NCBI GenBank assembly: GCA_963921825.1
Contig: OY997588.1
Coordinates: 8,694,001 to 8,758,000, forward strand
Direction: 5' to 3'
Length of the DNA: 64,000 nt
Source: Erodium maritimum
Taxonomy: Eukaryota; Streptophyta; Magnoliopsida; Geraniales; Geraniaceae
Shown here: piece by piece, positions 43,678 through 55,099 of the stretch
Layout of the letters: every line of letters begins with the position of its first letter
Numbering within the stretch: the first letter of the stretch is position 1
Made by a program: the position numbers and the translations under genes
Notes under the pieces: generated by a model
What the model was told of the DNA's origin: nothing
What the model saw: the letters and a program-made list of their open reading frames with translations, nothing else
The model's database searches: none

Positions 43678-46600
43678 ATGGCCCTTCACGTGCCATTTCT
43701 ATCCATCTCTTGCTCTGCCCAAAAGCCGTCCACCTCCCCCAACTTGGATCATTTCAAGCTCTCTCTCTCCTCTGCTTTTAAGGTAATGACTCTCCCAAGT
43801 TAAGCTTCTTGTAAGAACAAGGACATGCCCGACTCTTCGGATTCATGTCTCTCTTTGACTTGTATTTTTGTTATGTCCCATGATCCATCAGCCTTGTCTG
43901 AAAAACTTCCAACATGTGCCATTACAAATGGATGCGGCTTTTCAAGCCATCAAGACTGCTTCACTTGGAGTGGTTGATGCTTTTGTTGACTCCACGTTCC
44001 GGTTCGTTGATCAGCCGTTGCTCCCCTCACAAGTAATCTACATTTCGTGCTAATTTAATTTAAGTTCCTGTTAAAAAAACATGGAGCTGCTATTCTTGGG
44101 AGGTGGAGAGCTGTCGGTGTTGTAGTGTAAAGTCAAGAATAACAGCTCCATGTTTTCTAACAGTTCCCCTGATTCGGAATAACTTGTATCACTATCTCGA
44201 TTTTGATTTTCGACTTTTCTCGATCGCATATTTGCAGAGAAATTTCGCACCGATTGATGAGTTGGGGGAAGCTGTTCTTATCACAAGGATTGAAGGAAAT
44301 GTTCCTCGAGGCTTTCCGGTTGGAGTCTACATCAGAAATGGTTTGTTCACTTTTTAATTTGTATCTTTGATTTTTTTACTTTTACTTGAAACAATTCAGA
44401 CAGTTAATTAATCGGATTTACCTAATCTAGATAAGTTATGGACAACTATAAACCATCGACTATAACAATCATGTGTGATCACATCAAACCTGATAAAATG
44501 ATATAATTTTAGTATAAAGTAATAAAACCGATATTTATAGTTTCGTTGTATATATATGGGTGTCTCTATTTGGCACTTTGTTTTTGCCGCGGGATACTAG
44601 GGAAACTAACGTATTACGTGAAACCATAACAGAGGACATAAACTTCACTGGTTCTGTGTCTATGCCCTTATCTAGGTTCTTTGATCCCCTGCATATTCTG
44701 CTTAATTATATGCCTGATTTATGACGATTCTATGTTTTAATTCGATGGACAAACCTTATGAAACCTTTTGAAAAATATGTTAGGGTATATAGTTAGTTAG
44801 TTTGAAGAGGGGCATAATGTTAATGGTTAGAGGATTGATATTATTGGTGAATGAATTAAATAGCTTGAAAACATTATATTTCTTGTTCGGGGGACAAGTC
44901 CTGATAATATTGATGTAGTCATCAAGCAATACTAAATAATATTTATATTCAGAAATGTCCTTGTTAGGACGCTGGCCCATAAACCCATTGTCTAGGAACA
45001 GTAGGATACGAACAGGGCGGGTGTTGTGTTGACCCGTTCCAATCGGGTTGTTGGCCGGCCCATGGAGAAGATGGATGTTGGGCCCAAGTCGGCGGCCCAG
45101 TCCAAAGTAGTTGTTGTCCATTCCAGGCCGTGGAAGGAGCATACCAGACCCGCTCTTGAGATTGTCAGTCTGTGTTTTACAGCTTAGGTTCAAACCGGGG
45201 ACCCCCACGGTGGCCTTTGTTGGAAGAATTACAACCCCGAGACGGAATACGCCCTCGAGAACCACCACGAGAGGGGGCTTTGTCCACACCATCCTTAGTA
45301 AAGTATCCAAAGGTGTGAACATACATTGCAGAGGCGGACGAAACAGAGCCTGAAGAAGGTTGCTTCATTTTGCGAGTTTCCTCAAAAACAAGCCTAGAAC
45401 GAGCTTCATAAAAGGGAGGGAGTGGGTCGCTCTGTTGAATAATAATGGACACATTATTATAGGCCTCCGATAATCCTGCAACCAACTAAGGAAGAATCGA
45501 CAACCAACTAAGGAAGAATCGATTGTTAGACACCAGAGCCCTCATGGCATATAACTAATCTGCAACATTTTTCAATTCTTGAAAAAACTTGACACATTAA
45601 CAAAATCATCCAATTTAATAGAAGAAAATTGATGTTCAAGATAAATAGTGCGAGAATGCTTATTGTCCTGAAAGTTGAGCCAAAGAGCATCCCAAGCTCG
45701 GGTAGCGGTATTATCTGGTGCAATGATCATTTGCAGTAGGTCATTAGAGATCGTACCGTAAATCCATTAAAAGACTGTAACGTCAAGACGATCCCATATG
45801 TCAGTTGGGACAATTAATCGAGAATCAGTCGGAACCAATGGAGAGGCAGTAGTCGGTAGTGTAGCAGATGTCTCTATGGCTTCGGTGGACACGACAGAGG
45901 AAGAATCCAACACAAGCGGGGCAGCAACAGTGGTGGAGCCAGAATTGGAGCTGGTCGTCGGAGTTGCTTCAGGGAGAATATGATAAAGAACACGAAACAC
46001 TCAGCAATGGATCTTGAATAATTTTAGCCCAAAATGAGTATTGTTCCTTGTCTATTTCCAACGTTATTGGAATGGAGCTTCGTATTTTGGGCATTTTCAG
46101 CATTGGGTATAATCTAGGATCATTCATGGTTGCGGGAAGAACAGAGGGGAATAGGGGCGACGGAATGCGTGAGAGAAGTGGGAAAAGAAGGAAAAAAAAG
46201 TAAAAGAGGTTTTAGGTAAACCTCTGTTACCATTTTGGAGTTTAAACCGTACTTCGTATATTCATTATGCACTTACAGATAAGAGCATTATATTCAAAAC
46301 CTATACAAGTTTATCTAAGAGTTTAATTGTATTCCAACTCTGATAATAACAATATCTCTAACAATTCATGAATCTTTGCAAGCGGAGTTGTTCTTTGTGT
46401 CCTAGCAGTCAAAACAATCGTTTAATAGGGTCTTTAGCTCGTTGTATTGGTTTAATCGTGTCGGACAGTTGTGTTAAACTAGTATCTTTTGTATTTCTTA
46501 ATAAGCCTGTGTTCCGTGACTTAGAACACCGATACACCTACCTTTGGTGGATCCAAGACCATATTCTCGACCTTAGGGTTTGCTCCATAAAATTTGTATT

Positions 46601-49600
46601 CGGATATCTTATATAAATGAAAGTTTACCTCGCAATCAAAAATAACCGTTCTTGTTTCACTTTGATTAATCTACCATAATTGTATTTAGTTGAATGGATT
46701 GATTCATTCTCATTCATGATTTGTTGTCAACTCGGTGGGTATTTTTGGGCGAAAGAAACTTTTTTTATTAATCATGGTATTTCAATACATTGGATGTGCG
46801 TCAGAGACTCTCTGACCACTAAGAATAGACCTAGAACATGTAAAAGTGTTTGCTATTCTTTTCATAAAATAACCGTCGCAGACGGTATTGACTTGGTGCC
46901 CTAGAGGCGAGAGCAGAATACGGAGAAAGAGGATGGGAAACTGGAGAATACTGAGAATCTCAACAGTTGTGGTGCTGGTGGGAGGCAACGCATCAGCTAG
47001 GGACCCCTCCCAGGGAAAGTCCCCGATACTCCCCTCCCAAGGGAAATCCTTGATTCCATGTGCAGAGATTAGCGAGTCTGCACAGACAAAATCGGCGGCA
47101 ACGTCGGCATCCTTGGATCTCGCACTCCCTGAACCAAGGACCAGAGCAAGGTCGTGTTTTGCCTTCCATTCCGCCTTCCGTTCTCCAAACCCTAGTTCGT
47201 CGGCCCAAATTTTCCACGATTGTGCTCTGGATAATCCTCGTCCGGGCGGCGCGACGCCTAGGGTTGCGCTTCCACCTTGCCTTAGGCCGGGCCTGTGGCG
47301 GGAGAGATGAGCCGGACATAAGCCGGGAGACACGGTGTTGGTGGCGGAGGGGAGCCAACACCGTGGTGCCTGACATAAGCCTGGAGCGACGACGACGGTG
47401 CGGCTGCGACGACTTCAGAGAAGCCGACGGAAAAGACGACGTTAAGGTCTGATGCCGAGGTGAGGGGGCCAGTAGAGAGCGTGGAAGAGAAAAACAATAC
47501 CATGACAAAAGCCATAACTATTACTGCACGAGAGAGAGGGCTCTTAACGGTCTGTGCGGCTAGCCCTAGCAGAGCTTATATTTTCAGAGATATTCTTTAC
47601 CATATCGGTATTGTCAACTTAGTGGTTGAATTTAATATTGAGTGGACTTCCTAATTTAGTAACAAAAGAAAAATTATTATCTATAATTATTGTTCTGAGC
47701 ATCTAATTACTATATACTCCTCCATGTCAGTCCAAAAGTATAATTGCATGTTTAGCATCATATAATATTGTTGTCTTAATTTTTTATTTTAAATAAAACA
47801 GCTTGCTAATATTGGCAATGATTTCTGTCGTGGTCATACCTGTCACTCCACTTAATTTATGTTGGTTAGTCGAAACAATATTTTATCGGTAAATCCCTAA
47901 ATGTATTGAAATTCATAACTACTTATTCATCAATTTTTTTTACCATTGATGTTATAATTGTAATTGCAGGACCAAACCCTCTATTTGGAGGACTAAAGTC
48001 TGTGGAATCATTTTTTGGAAAGTCAAGTCACATTTGGGTCGAAGGTGAAGGGATGCTCCATGCATTGTATTTCACCAAAACAAGTGATGCGAAATGGACT
48101 ATTTCGTACAACAATCGGTATGTCGAAACCGAAACTTTCGAGCTCGAAAAACAAAGAAATAGGCCATCGTTTCTTCCGGCCATTGAAGGAGACTCTCCGG
48201 CAGTTCTTGCCGCTTATCTTTTCAACGTGGTACAAAATTCGCACAACATTGATCTACAAACATGATCGCTCGACTATACATAACTCATATATAATGCTTG
48301 TTTTTGACGTTATTTCAGTTGAGATTCGGGAAAGTGAACAAGTACATTAGTAATACTAGCGTTTTTGAGCATTCGGGGAAGTTGTATTCTATCGCGGAAA
48401 ATCACATGCCTCAAGAGATCGACATTGTAACGCTAAGAACGTTAAGGAATTGGGATGCTAATGGAGCTTGGAAACGAACGTGCACGGCCCATCCTAAGGT
48501 ACCCCTAATTAACTTTGTCGCAAACAAAACATTACATATAAAATCAACTCTCCATCATTGCTAAAAATAAGCTTGGTATAGACAGTGGTTGACTTTTTTC
48601 ATTATCTCACTTTATCGATAATTCATTCAGAACTGAGAAAGTTGACACTTATTTCAATGATGTTAAAGATTGCTCCGGATTCAGGAGAGCTAGTTATCAT
48701 GGGAGTGGATGCGATCAAACCATACCTTGAAGTTGGGATAATTTCCGGTACTCTCTCTATGTTGCATGAGCAAAACCTATACAAATTCAGCTTCTTAATT
48801 TGGGGACATAATTAAAATTATACTTGTAATTCTTTTTATCCAGCTGATGGAAAGAAACTAGTTCATAGAGCGGATTTAAAACTCGAAAGGTGTGCACTTT
48901 CTCATGAAATAGGAGTTACGCAAAGGTACTTTACTAACATGTCTCGTAGAAGTAAAAAGGACTAAAACTCGATATATTTAGTATTGAGTCATTGATTCTT
49001 ATTCATATCTCCTCACGTACAGGTTCAATGTGATACTGGATTTTCCACTTACAATAGATATTGAAAGATTAGTTCGTGGAGGATCGTAAGTACATATACA
49101 TTGTTACAATCTTCAAGAAAAAATGTGTCTGTTTTGTGCTTGGAGCATTATTTGTTATGAAGACGTTTTTTTTGTGCTCGGTGAAGATTGATAAAGTATA
49201 ACAAGGATGAATATGCGAGGATCGGGGTGATGCCACGCTACGGCCAAGCAGATTCGGTCCAGTGGTTTAGTGTCACACCATGTTGTACATTTCACGTTTT
49301 CAACTGTTTCGAGGACGGAGATGAGGTTAGTAATAATCACACATATGATATGATATACAGTAAAAACTCGATAAATTAATACACGATAAATTGATAAACT
49401 CACTATATACAGGTTGTAGTATGGGGTTGTAGAGCACTTGAATCCATCATACCAGGACCCGACGGGGGAACGAATAAATTCGAGTGGTTCTCTAAAGGAT
49501 TTAGGAATACAAAATCGGTCGAGGAGCACGATGAATCGGACGAGGAAGGGCTGTTACGCGGCCGAGCTTATGAGTGGAGACTGAACATGCGCACGGGAGA

Positions 49601-50861
49601 GACTAAGGAGAAAAGCTTGACCGGAACCGAGTTCTGTATAGACTTCCCTGTGATCAATGGCCACTTTGTGGGTCTCAAGAACAAATATGGCTACGCGCAA
49701 GTTATGGATTCGATCAAGAGCTCCGAAGCAGGTATGTCTACTAATAAACGAAATTGACTGATGACTTGTCAAATTACATCTATATATATATATATATATA
49801 TAATTTGATTTTCAATTTTTATATCTAACAAAATTTAACTTGATTCATATAAGTGTAAAAGTTCCAGTTATGAAACCGAGTTTTACTATGATGCACATGT
49901 AAAGTCGAATCTTATACACATAAGAGTCAATGATGAAGTGTAAAATCTATTACCACTTAACATGTGTTATGTACAATTGTACAAAGGCGAGGGAAACAAG
50001 AGCTTACTAATAACACTAAATTTTTATTTGTGGGGACGGATTAAATATGCATACCTTGATTTTAAAATATATAGTTAATCAGATTAACACTTTATTTGAC
50101 TGTGAACCTTAACTTCGGTTGGTATACGTGTTTGTATACTATCCGACTCAAAATATATTCTTATTACCGTCCACATATACATGTCCAGCTTTACGAGTGA
50201 ATTTCTTAGTTATAGTTATTGAACTTGAATTATGTGACTAGTGTAAACATATAATTGTCCACTTGACCATTTCAGGTTTGGCCAAGTATGGGAGTCTAGC
50301 AAAGCTATACTTTGAAGAGCATGTCACAAGCTCTTCTACTCATGTAAGCAACTAAAGCTTTAATTGTTTAATTGTTCAAATACTTTGATCTTAAGCTTCA
50401 TGATTAAGGTTCAAATCACAAGTTTATTAATGGTTATTTGGAACTTCGATATCATGTGGCAGAGAGAGAAGCAAAATGAAGATGAGATAAAGGTGGAGTA
50501 CCATAACTTTGGGGACAATACTTTCTGCTCTGGGACAGCCTTTGTCCCTAAAGAAGGAAGCTCTGAAGAAGAAGAAGAAGAAGATGGTTGGATCATCACT
50601 TTTGTTCACAATGAAGATACAAACATATCTCAAGTGAGCTCATTATTTTCTGATATATATGTTTCAATATAGTTTAGGAACTATCTTCATTATGTTTTGT
50701 TTCGATTTAGTCTAATTATTTATGTATTTGTCTTTACACAGGTTCATGTAATTGACACCAAGAATTTTTCAAGTGAAGCAGTGGCCAAAATTACCCTACC
50801 ATGTAGGGTACCCTATGGATTTCATGGAGCTTTTGTGCCAATATCACCAAAACCCTATTAA
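43678..50861 (+). CDS. Carotenoid cleavage dioxygenase, tandem copy 3 (13 exons, 609 aa)
   Basis: Exons: 43678-43782, 43892-44032, 44238-44340, 47970-48229, 48319-48498, 48669-48747, 48844-48925, 49023-49085, 49187-49325, 49413-49731, 50276-50343, 50463-50633, 50742-50861. They join without a stop, with the same phases as the sister copies. The iron-binding histidines are at about 261 (AHPK), 310 (SHEIG), 374 (TFHVFN) and 598 (YGFHGAF). The N-terminus ([16 protein letters not shown]) is three residues shorter and more diverged than in copies 1 and 2. Exon 10 has the same length as in copy 2, exon 12 keeps the long acidic run of copy 1, and the C-terminus ends PKPY instead of PKT or PKN. Intron 3 is expanded to 3.6 kb by a Copia fragment and other DNA. 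Function as for copy 1. Confidence 0.93.
44069..44162 (+). mobile_element. 94-bp hairpin insertion in intron 2 of copy 3
   Basis: Arms TGTTAAAAAAACATGGAGCT... and ...AGCTCCATGTTTTCTAACA pair over about 30 bases with few mismatches around a 35-base loop. The element begins TGTTA and ends TAACA and is flanked by a perfect 5-bp repeat GTTCC. Copy 1 has the empty site (TTAAGTTCCCCCGATTC). The TG...CA ends and 5-bp duplication suit a small solo LTR. The hairpin shape also suits a fold-back MITE. Confidence 0.85.
44785..46363 (-). mobile_element. Truncated Copia retrotransposon in intron 3 of copy 3
   Basis: On the minus strand a 128-bp 5' LTR candidate (46363-46236, starting TGTTAGAGATATTG) is followed by TGGTAACAGAGG, a primer-binding site close to TGGTATCAGAGC. 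A gag remnant starts at 46,127 and has a stop/frameshift near 46,010 (LFKIHC then stop, VFRVL). It continues with [22 protein letters not shown] and LSEAYNN. An integrase-like piece ([14 protein letters not shown]) lies near 44,920. The remaining pol and the 3' LTR are missing. The element is dead and lies antisense to the host gene. Confidence 0.75.
46364..47690. other. Unclassified insertion within intron 3 of copy 3
   Basis: This DNA has no counterpart in intron 3 of copies 1 and 2. The part at 46,880-47,560 is GC-rich with overlapping frames on both strands (the longest 183 codons on the minus strand). It contains a short internal repeat (GGGAAAGTCC / GGGAAATCC region near 47,015-47,050). 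None of the frames shows a domain I recognise. It may be retroelement leader DNA or a captured gene fragment. Confidence 0.4.
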
Positions 50862-50904
50862 TATATCTACCCTGATCCGTATTCCACTCACATTTATGCG
50901 GATC

Positions 50905-50910
50905 AATAAA
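50905..50910 (+). terminator. Candidate polyadenylation signal of copy 3
   Basis: AATAAA lies 44 bases after the stop codon of copy 3. This is a plausible near-upstream polyadenylation element. The cleavage site cannot be read from sequence. Confidence 0.5.
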
Positions 50911-50987
50911 ATTAGATATGTCTTTAATAGAAGACTCGTGTTTATTGATTGAATCATGTATCTTTCTGAAGTCCATATATGTAGTGT

Positions 50988-52420
50988 TTTTTTTTTTTTG
51001 ATCAGCAGTTTTTTGTTTTATAAAAACCATGTTTTCAAAATGAAAACATGGCTATGGGCAGGACCCAACCAAACAAGTACAAACAAGAGACTACCCGAGG
51101 GTATCTCAAACCAGTTACAAACAAAGGCCTATCTAACCAACAAAGGAACTGAAACGATTCTAACAAGTTCCTAAAACCACAGATAAGGCCAAACCACAAC
51201 TAAGCCATTACAGGCAAACAACAATAAAACAAACAAAGAAACCAAAATGGAACGAGTCTGGGAACTCAAATAAACAACCTTGAAGCCCTGAGTAAAAACT
51301 GAGTCTTGAACTCTGAAAACCAGCCTTGAAGTCCTCGGAAGCAGACAAAACAAAATCAACACCGGTCGGTCACCAAGCAGAGGGGGAAGGGAGCGATTTT
51401 CCTCCAAAGCCGCACCCCAAAGAGCTCATTAAGCCAAAGCAACTCCAAAGCAAGCTGTAGCACCCACCTGGAGGACCTGTTGTTCTCAGCTCATCGAGAC
51501 CAAAGTCTAGATTCCCCAGCCAACACTGAGAGAATCCCCCAAAGGCGATGAGCCGGTACCAATTTGATACTGAGAACAGACAGAATTTATCTACCAGGGG
51601 AGAGTACAGCAAGCAAACCCGGAACCCATATTCCGAAAACCCCCATCGATAAGCAAATCCGGCCAACACCGAAGATTTACAAAATCAGATGAAAGGAAAA
51701 GGAAATCAGGATTAAAGGCAGAGAAACTAGGAAAAGGTCTTACAAAACTGTCCTTCTCGACCCAAGCCAAGAGCCATCGACGACCCCATCTCCGATCTGA
51801 AGAATCAGATCCCGACACCGGGCCAGCACCCGGACGCCGACCACCACTGGAGAGACAGCCTTGAAAAAGCAGGGACACGAGGGAAGGCAAGAGCCAGAGC
51901 GTCGACACATCGCCGAACTCAGATCTGAGAACCACAGAATCCCACCTCCACTCTCGAACCCCAGAGCTCCAATGTCCATGAATCACAACAAACCCCTCAC
52001 CGGGGCTACAACAAGGCCTGAGATGCCAAATCGCCGGAGATTTCTAAGGGAGGAGAGGGATCGATAGACCCAAAGTATCAGGAGAAAGGAAACAGAGATG
52101 GGGGTTAGATCCGCGACCAACTTCCCCAGATCTATGAGGAGGAAGGTCTCCCACTGCAGATCTAAACGACCCATCGGTGAAGAGGTCGGTCAAGGAGGAA
52201 GAAGACCAGTCAGAACAACAGAGGAGAGGTAACGGGACGGAAGAAAACAAGGAAAGTGAAGAAAGATGAAGACTGGTGAGGGGAGAACCACCGGTGACTC
52301 CCACGGCCGGAACCAAGGAAGCCACCGGCAGTAAACGGGTGCGGCGGAGAGGCGGCGAAGTAGGGTTCTCCGTGAGAAAGTCTAGAGAGAATCGAGAGTT
52401 CCTCTCTCTAGACTTTTATT
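50988..52420 (-). mobile_element. Non-autonomous retroposon, minus orientation
   Basis: On the minus strand the element ends in CTGCTGATC followed by a run of A at 50,988-51,000. It starts near 52,420 with CTCTAGAGA-rich sequence (GTCTAGAGAGAGGAACTCTC). The 5' half is GC-rich with several overlapping short frames and no known domain. The 3' half is T/G-rich. Similar architecture and tail occur at 42,043, 62,185 and 63,470. I infer a family moved by LINE machinery in trans. Confidence 0.6.
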
Positions 52421-52626
52421 ATAATAAATGTTATATTATATGTTGTGTTGAACATGGAAAAATAGACAGCATGAATTCTAAAACTTCATCGAATCGAAAG
52501 ATGTTCCCATAATATTACAGAACATACTCAGGCTATTTGACAATTTACACAGAAAATACATACATCACAAGCATTATTCAATACACAAAGGACACATTTG
52601 GTCCATTGTTGAGGCAGCTCAACTAA

Positions 52627-54230
52627 CTAGAAGTCCCCATCTTCTCTAGGAAGAGGAACATGAGACCTCACAATGAAGCAATTCTCATAGATGAACCCAG
52701 CAAGCCCACCACCAATAAGAGGCCCAACCCAATAAACCCAATGGTCGGTCCAGTCCCAGCTAACCAAGGCCGGCCCGAAGGACCGAGCTGGGTTCATCGA
52801 TGCACCCGAAAAGACCCCACCGGCTAAGATGTTGGCACCCACAACCAGCCCAGTAAGCAACGGGCCCAGCCCATCGAGAGAGCCCTTCTTAGGGTCCACA
52901 ATGGTGGCATAGACTGTGAACATCAAGGAGAAGGTCAAAATGATCTCCCACACCACTCCTTGTGTGTGGCTCACTCCAGTTGCTAGCGTGTGTACTGGAG
53001 TACTCTGCAAAAAAGGAAAATTGAACTATTAATGATATTGTGTATATAATAGTAACGGTAATAACGACATACTATAAATAGTAAATATGAGATCTTACCA
53101 ATCCGCCGGTAAGATATTGGAGAAGGAAACAAGCAGCCGCCGAAGCCAGCAACTGATCGATCCAATAGAGAACAGATCGGAAGACGGTTATGTGCCCGCC
53201 GACGAGCAGGCTGAGCGTAACCGCCGGGTTCAAGTGACCGCCGGAAATGTGGCCGGCGGAGATCATCACCGCCACAACTAGGGTATGCGCCACCGCCACC
53301 ACAAACAGGCCCAGCATTGGACTCGCCTCCAGCTTATCTGCATTCACCGTTACATACATGCAAAACATTAATCACCTCTATATATATTTTATTTAAATCG
53401 AATTATTTAATGTTATTGTCTTATTAGTTGGATGTGATTTTAATACGGGGAAACCCTGTTTTCTAACCCCTTTGATCTTTGTTTTCTCATTCCTAATCTG
53501 AGTTTACCTTTGATGATCCAACTATCTCATTTCCATTTTTTGCAAAAACTATCAGAAATCATCAAAACTGACGATTCCGTTAGTTTTTTGCCCACGTGGC
53601 GGCACGGGTGAAGTTACATGTGGTAAAAAATCTAACGGAATCGTCAAAATAAATGGTAAACGATACTTTCTGCAAAAAACTGAAAGGTGATAGTTGGGAA
53701 GTGTCACCAAAGATAAACTCAAGTTAGGAATGGAAAAACAAAGGTTAAAGAGGTTAGGAAACAGGATTTCCCCTTTTAATATTTATTATCAATACATTTC
53801 TCCAATTTCTATTTAACGGGTTTAATATATACAAAAATCTATGCGTGTAAAAATTGATGGTTACATGTGGGTTATAACATAATTAGATCTGGACGAATGA
53901 ACCAAAACAAACTAGAAAGACGAACATATAATTTAAATATATCACGTCAAGTTATACAACTAAAAAACTAACCATATTATTATGATATGAACCTAATTTT
54001 TATTTATATCTTCCTTTTTTATTCGACTTGTTTTTTATATAAATTGATTGAACTAAAAAAGCTTAAGATTGGTTCCGGGAGAGTGTAAGTAATGGTGACT
54101 CACCGGCGGTCATGGCGGATCCGACTCCGGCGAAGACGAAGAGAAAGGTGGTGACGAATTCGACCACTAGAGCTTTCATGCAATCTGGCTGAGTGGCCTC
54201 TCGGCTGGTTCCTAGAGCAATTTTAGCCAT
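52627..54230 (-). CDS. TIP4-1: Tonoplast intrinsic protein, TIP4;1 type aquaporin (three exons, 247 aa)
   Basis: Exons on the minus strand are 54230-54104, 53337-53099 and 53004-52627 (127+239+378 nt), with GT-AG introns and an intact frame. The protein starts [14 protein letters not shown] and forms the six-helix aquaporin channel that conducts water and small neutral solutes across the vacuolar membrane. The two pore motifs are NPA at 79-81 (GGHLNPAV) and 193-195 (SMNPAR). His60 in AVAHTLV and Arg196 directly after the second NPA fit the His/Ile/Ala/Arg selectivity filter of TIP4, whereas TIP1 has Val at the last position. The C-terminal segment [12 protein letters not shown] also fits TIP4;1. 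Intron 1 (766 bp) holds a MITE. The length equals the family norm. Confidence 0.95.
53457..53773. mobile_element. MITE in intron 1 of the TIP4;1 gene
   Basis: A 317-bp element has long inverted arms (GGGGAAACCCTGTTTTCTAA against TTAGGAAACAGGATTTCCCC; GACGATTCCGTTAG against CTAACGGAATCGTC). It is flanked by 9-bp repeats TTTTAATAC and TTTTAATAT (53,448-53,456 and 53,774-53,782; one mismatch). The end sequence is related to the MITE at 41,655-42,042. Mutator-like type is likely. Confidence 0.85.
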
Positions 54231-54312
54231 GATTTAATTATGGCTATATTACTAAGAATGATATAAAGAATTGTGAAGGATTAATGGTTAATGGGATCTT
54301 GCAAGGGCGGAC

Positions 54313-54319
54313 ATTTATA
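54313..54319 (-). promoter_or_regulatory. Putative TATA box of the TIP4;1 gene
   Basis: On the minus strand TATAAAT occurs about 85 bases upstream of the start codon, a normal spacing for a plant promoter with a short leader. Confidence 0.55.
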
Positions 54320-55099
54320 AGCAAAGGCAGACATAAATCACTTGGTGAATGGATGGTATTTATGTTATTTTTCATGAATAATTGAGAAGCCAAATTACTT
54401 CCATACCCGTTGACTTTGATTATATTTTCAACTTTGCCACTCATGGAGAATATAATTGACAATGATCATATGTTTCATACCCTACACTACTTTTAAAATT
54501 CATGAACATGTTTAATGCATGATTATATATACTAATTACAAAATTTTCATAATGATTGGATATTATTTTTATTCATTACAGGTTTTGTATCATCTCATTA
54601 CCTATTGTAGCATTTATTTGGTTTTAAAGGTATATATTTTTGGTGTCTAGAGTCCCGAAATTTTTTACATACTTTAATTTGGGGATTTGGAGAAATCAAA
54701 GAGGGTTATCAAATTTGTTCTTTGGAGATTATTTTTGATGTACTGTCATTACTTGAGTTTTTAAAATCACACCACCGTTCTTACTTCTTCTTTTTGTGAA
54801 AATGTTATGTTTCATTAATCATTTCAAAAATATATTGAACGATAATTTGAAAAAAAACTCTTACATCAAAGATTGTAGTCCGAAAACCCTTATTAATTAC
54901 ATGTGTTTCGGCGTCTTAGACGACGCAACATTCTTCTATTACAACAAATACAAGTTACACGACAACATGAGATTAGCTCGATTACGCAAGACCAAGGTTT
55001 TAAATACTCATTCGAGTGGTTGTCTTGACTTACAAGGTGGTGACCCGAATCACTTCATAGAACATGACCCCTCCAGATGGGGCCACATTTAGGTTGGGA
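54320..55099. other. Upstream and intergenic DNA, no gene recognised
   Basis: AT-rich sequence upstream of the aquaporin gene. A 98-codon frame at 54,796-55,092 shows no known motif and runs into LINE-derived DNA, so I do not call it a gene. Confidence 0.45.

Noticed and set aside
46782-47508. Overlapping long ORFs on both strands as genes
   Set aside because: They overlap each other on opposite strands in a GC-rich insert within an intron, show no domain, and look like composition effects.
49155-49529. 124-codon minus-strand ORF
   Set aside because: It is the antisense shadow of exons 9 and 10 of dioxygenase copy 3.
24163-50861. Calling the dioxygenases NCED (abscisic-acid pathway) or CCD4
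   Set aside because: Those genes are usually intronless, and these have 13 exons. The motifs around the histidines also differ. Plain CCD1 was also considered, but blocks such as [15 protein letters not shown] and the acidic loop do not fit what I recall of CCD1.
51591-52325. ORFs of 79-131 codons as genes
   Set aside because: They overlap in several frames inside a retroposon and have no recognisable domain. Similar frames recur in the sister retroposons at 62,185.
52276-52512. Short plus-strand ORF downstream of the aquaporin gene
   Set aside because: It runs from retroposon leader into intergenic DNA and has no motif.
24163-54230. A biosynthetic gene cluster combining the dioxygenases with the aquaporin
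   Set aside because: The aquaporin is in opposite orientation and is separated by a retroposon. Nothing in the sequence links it to carotenoid metabolism, so proximity alone is not evidence.
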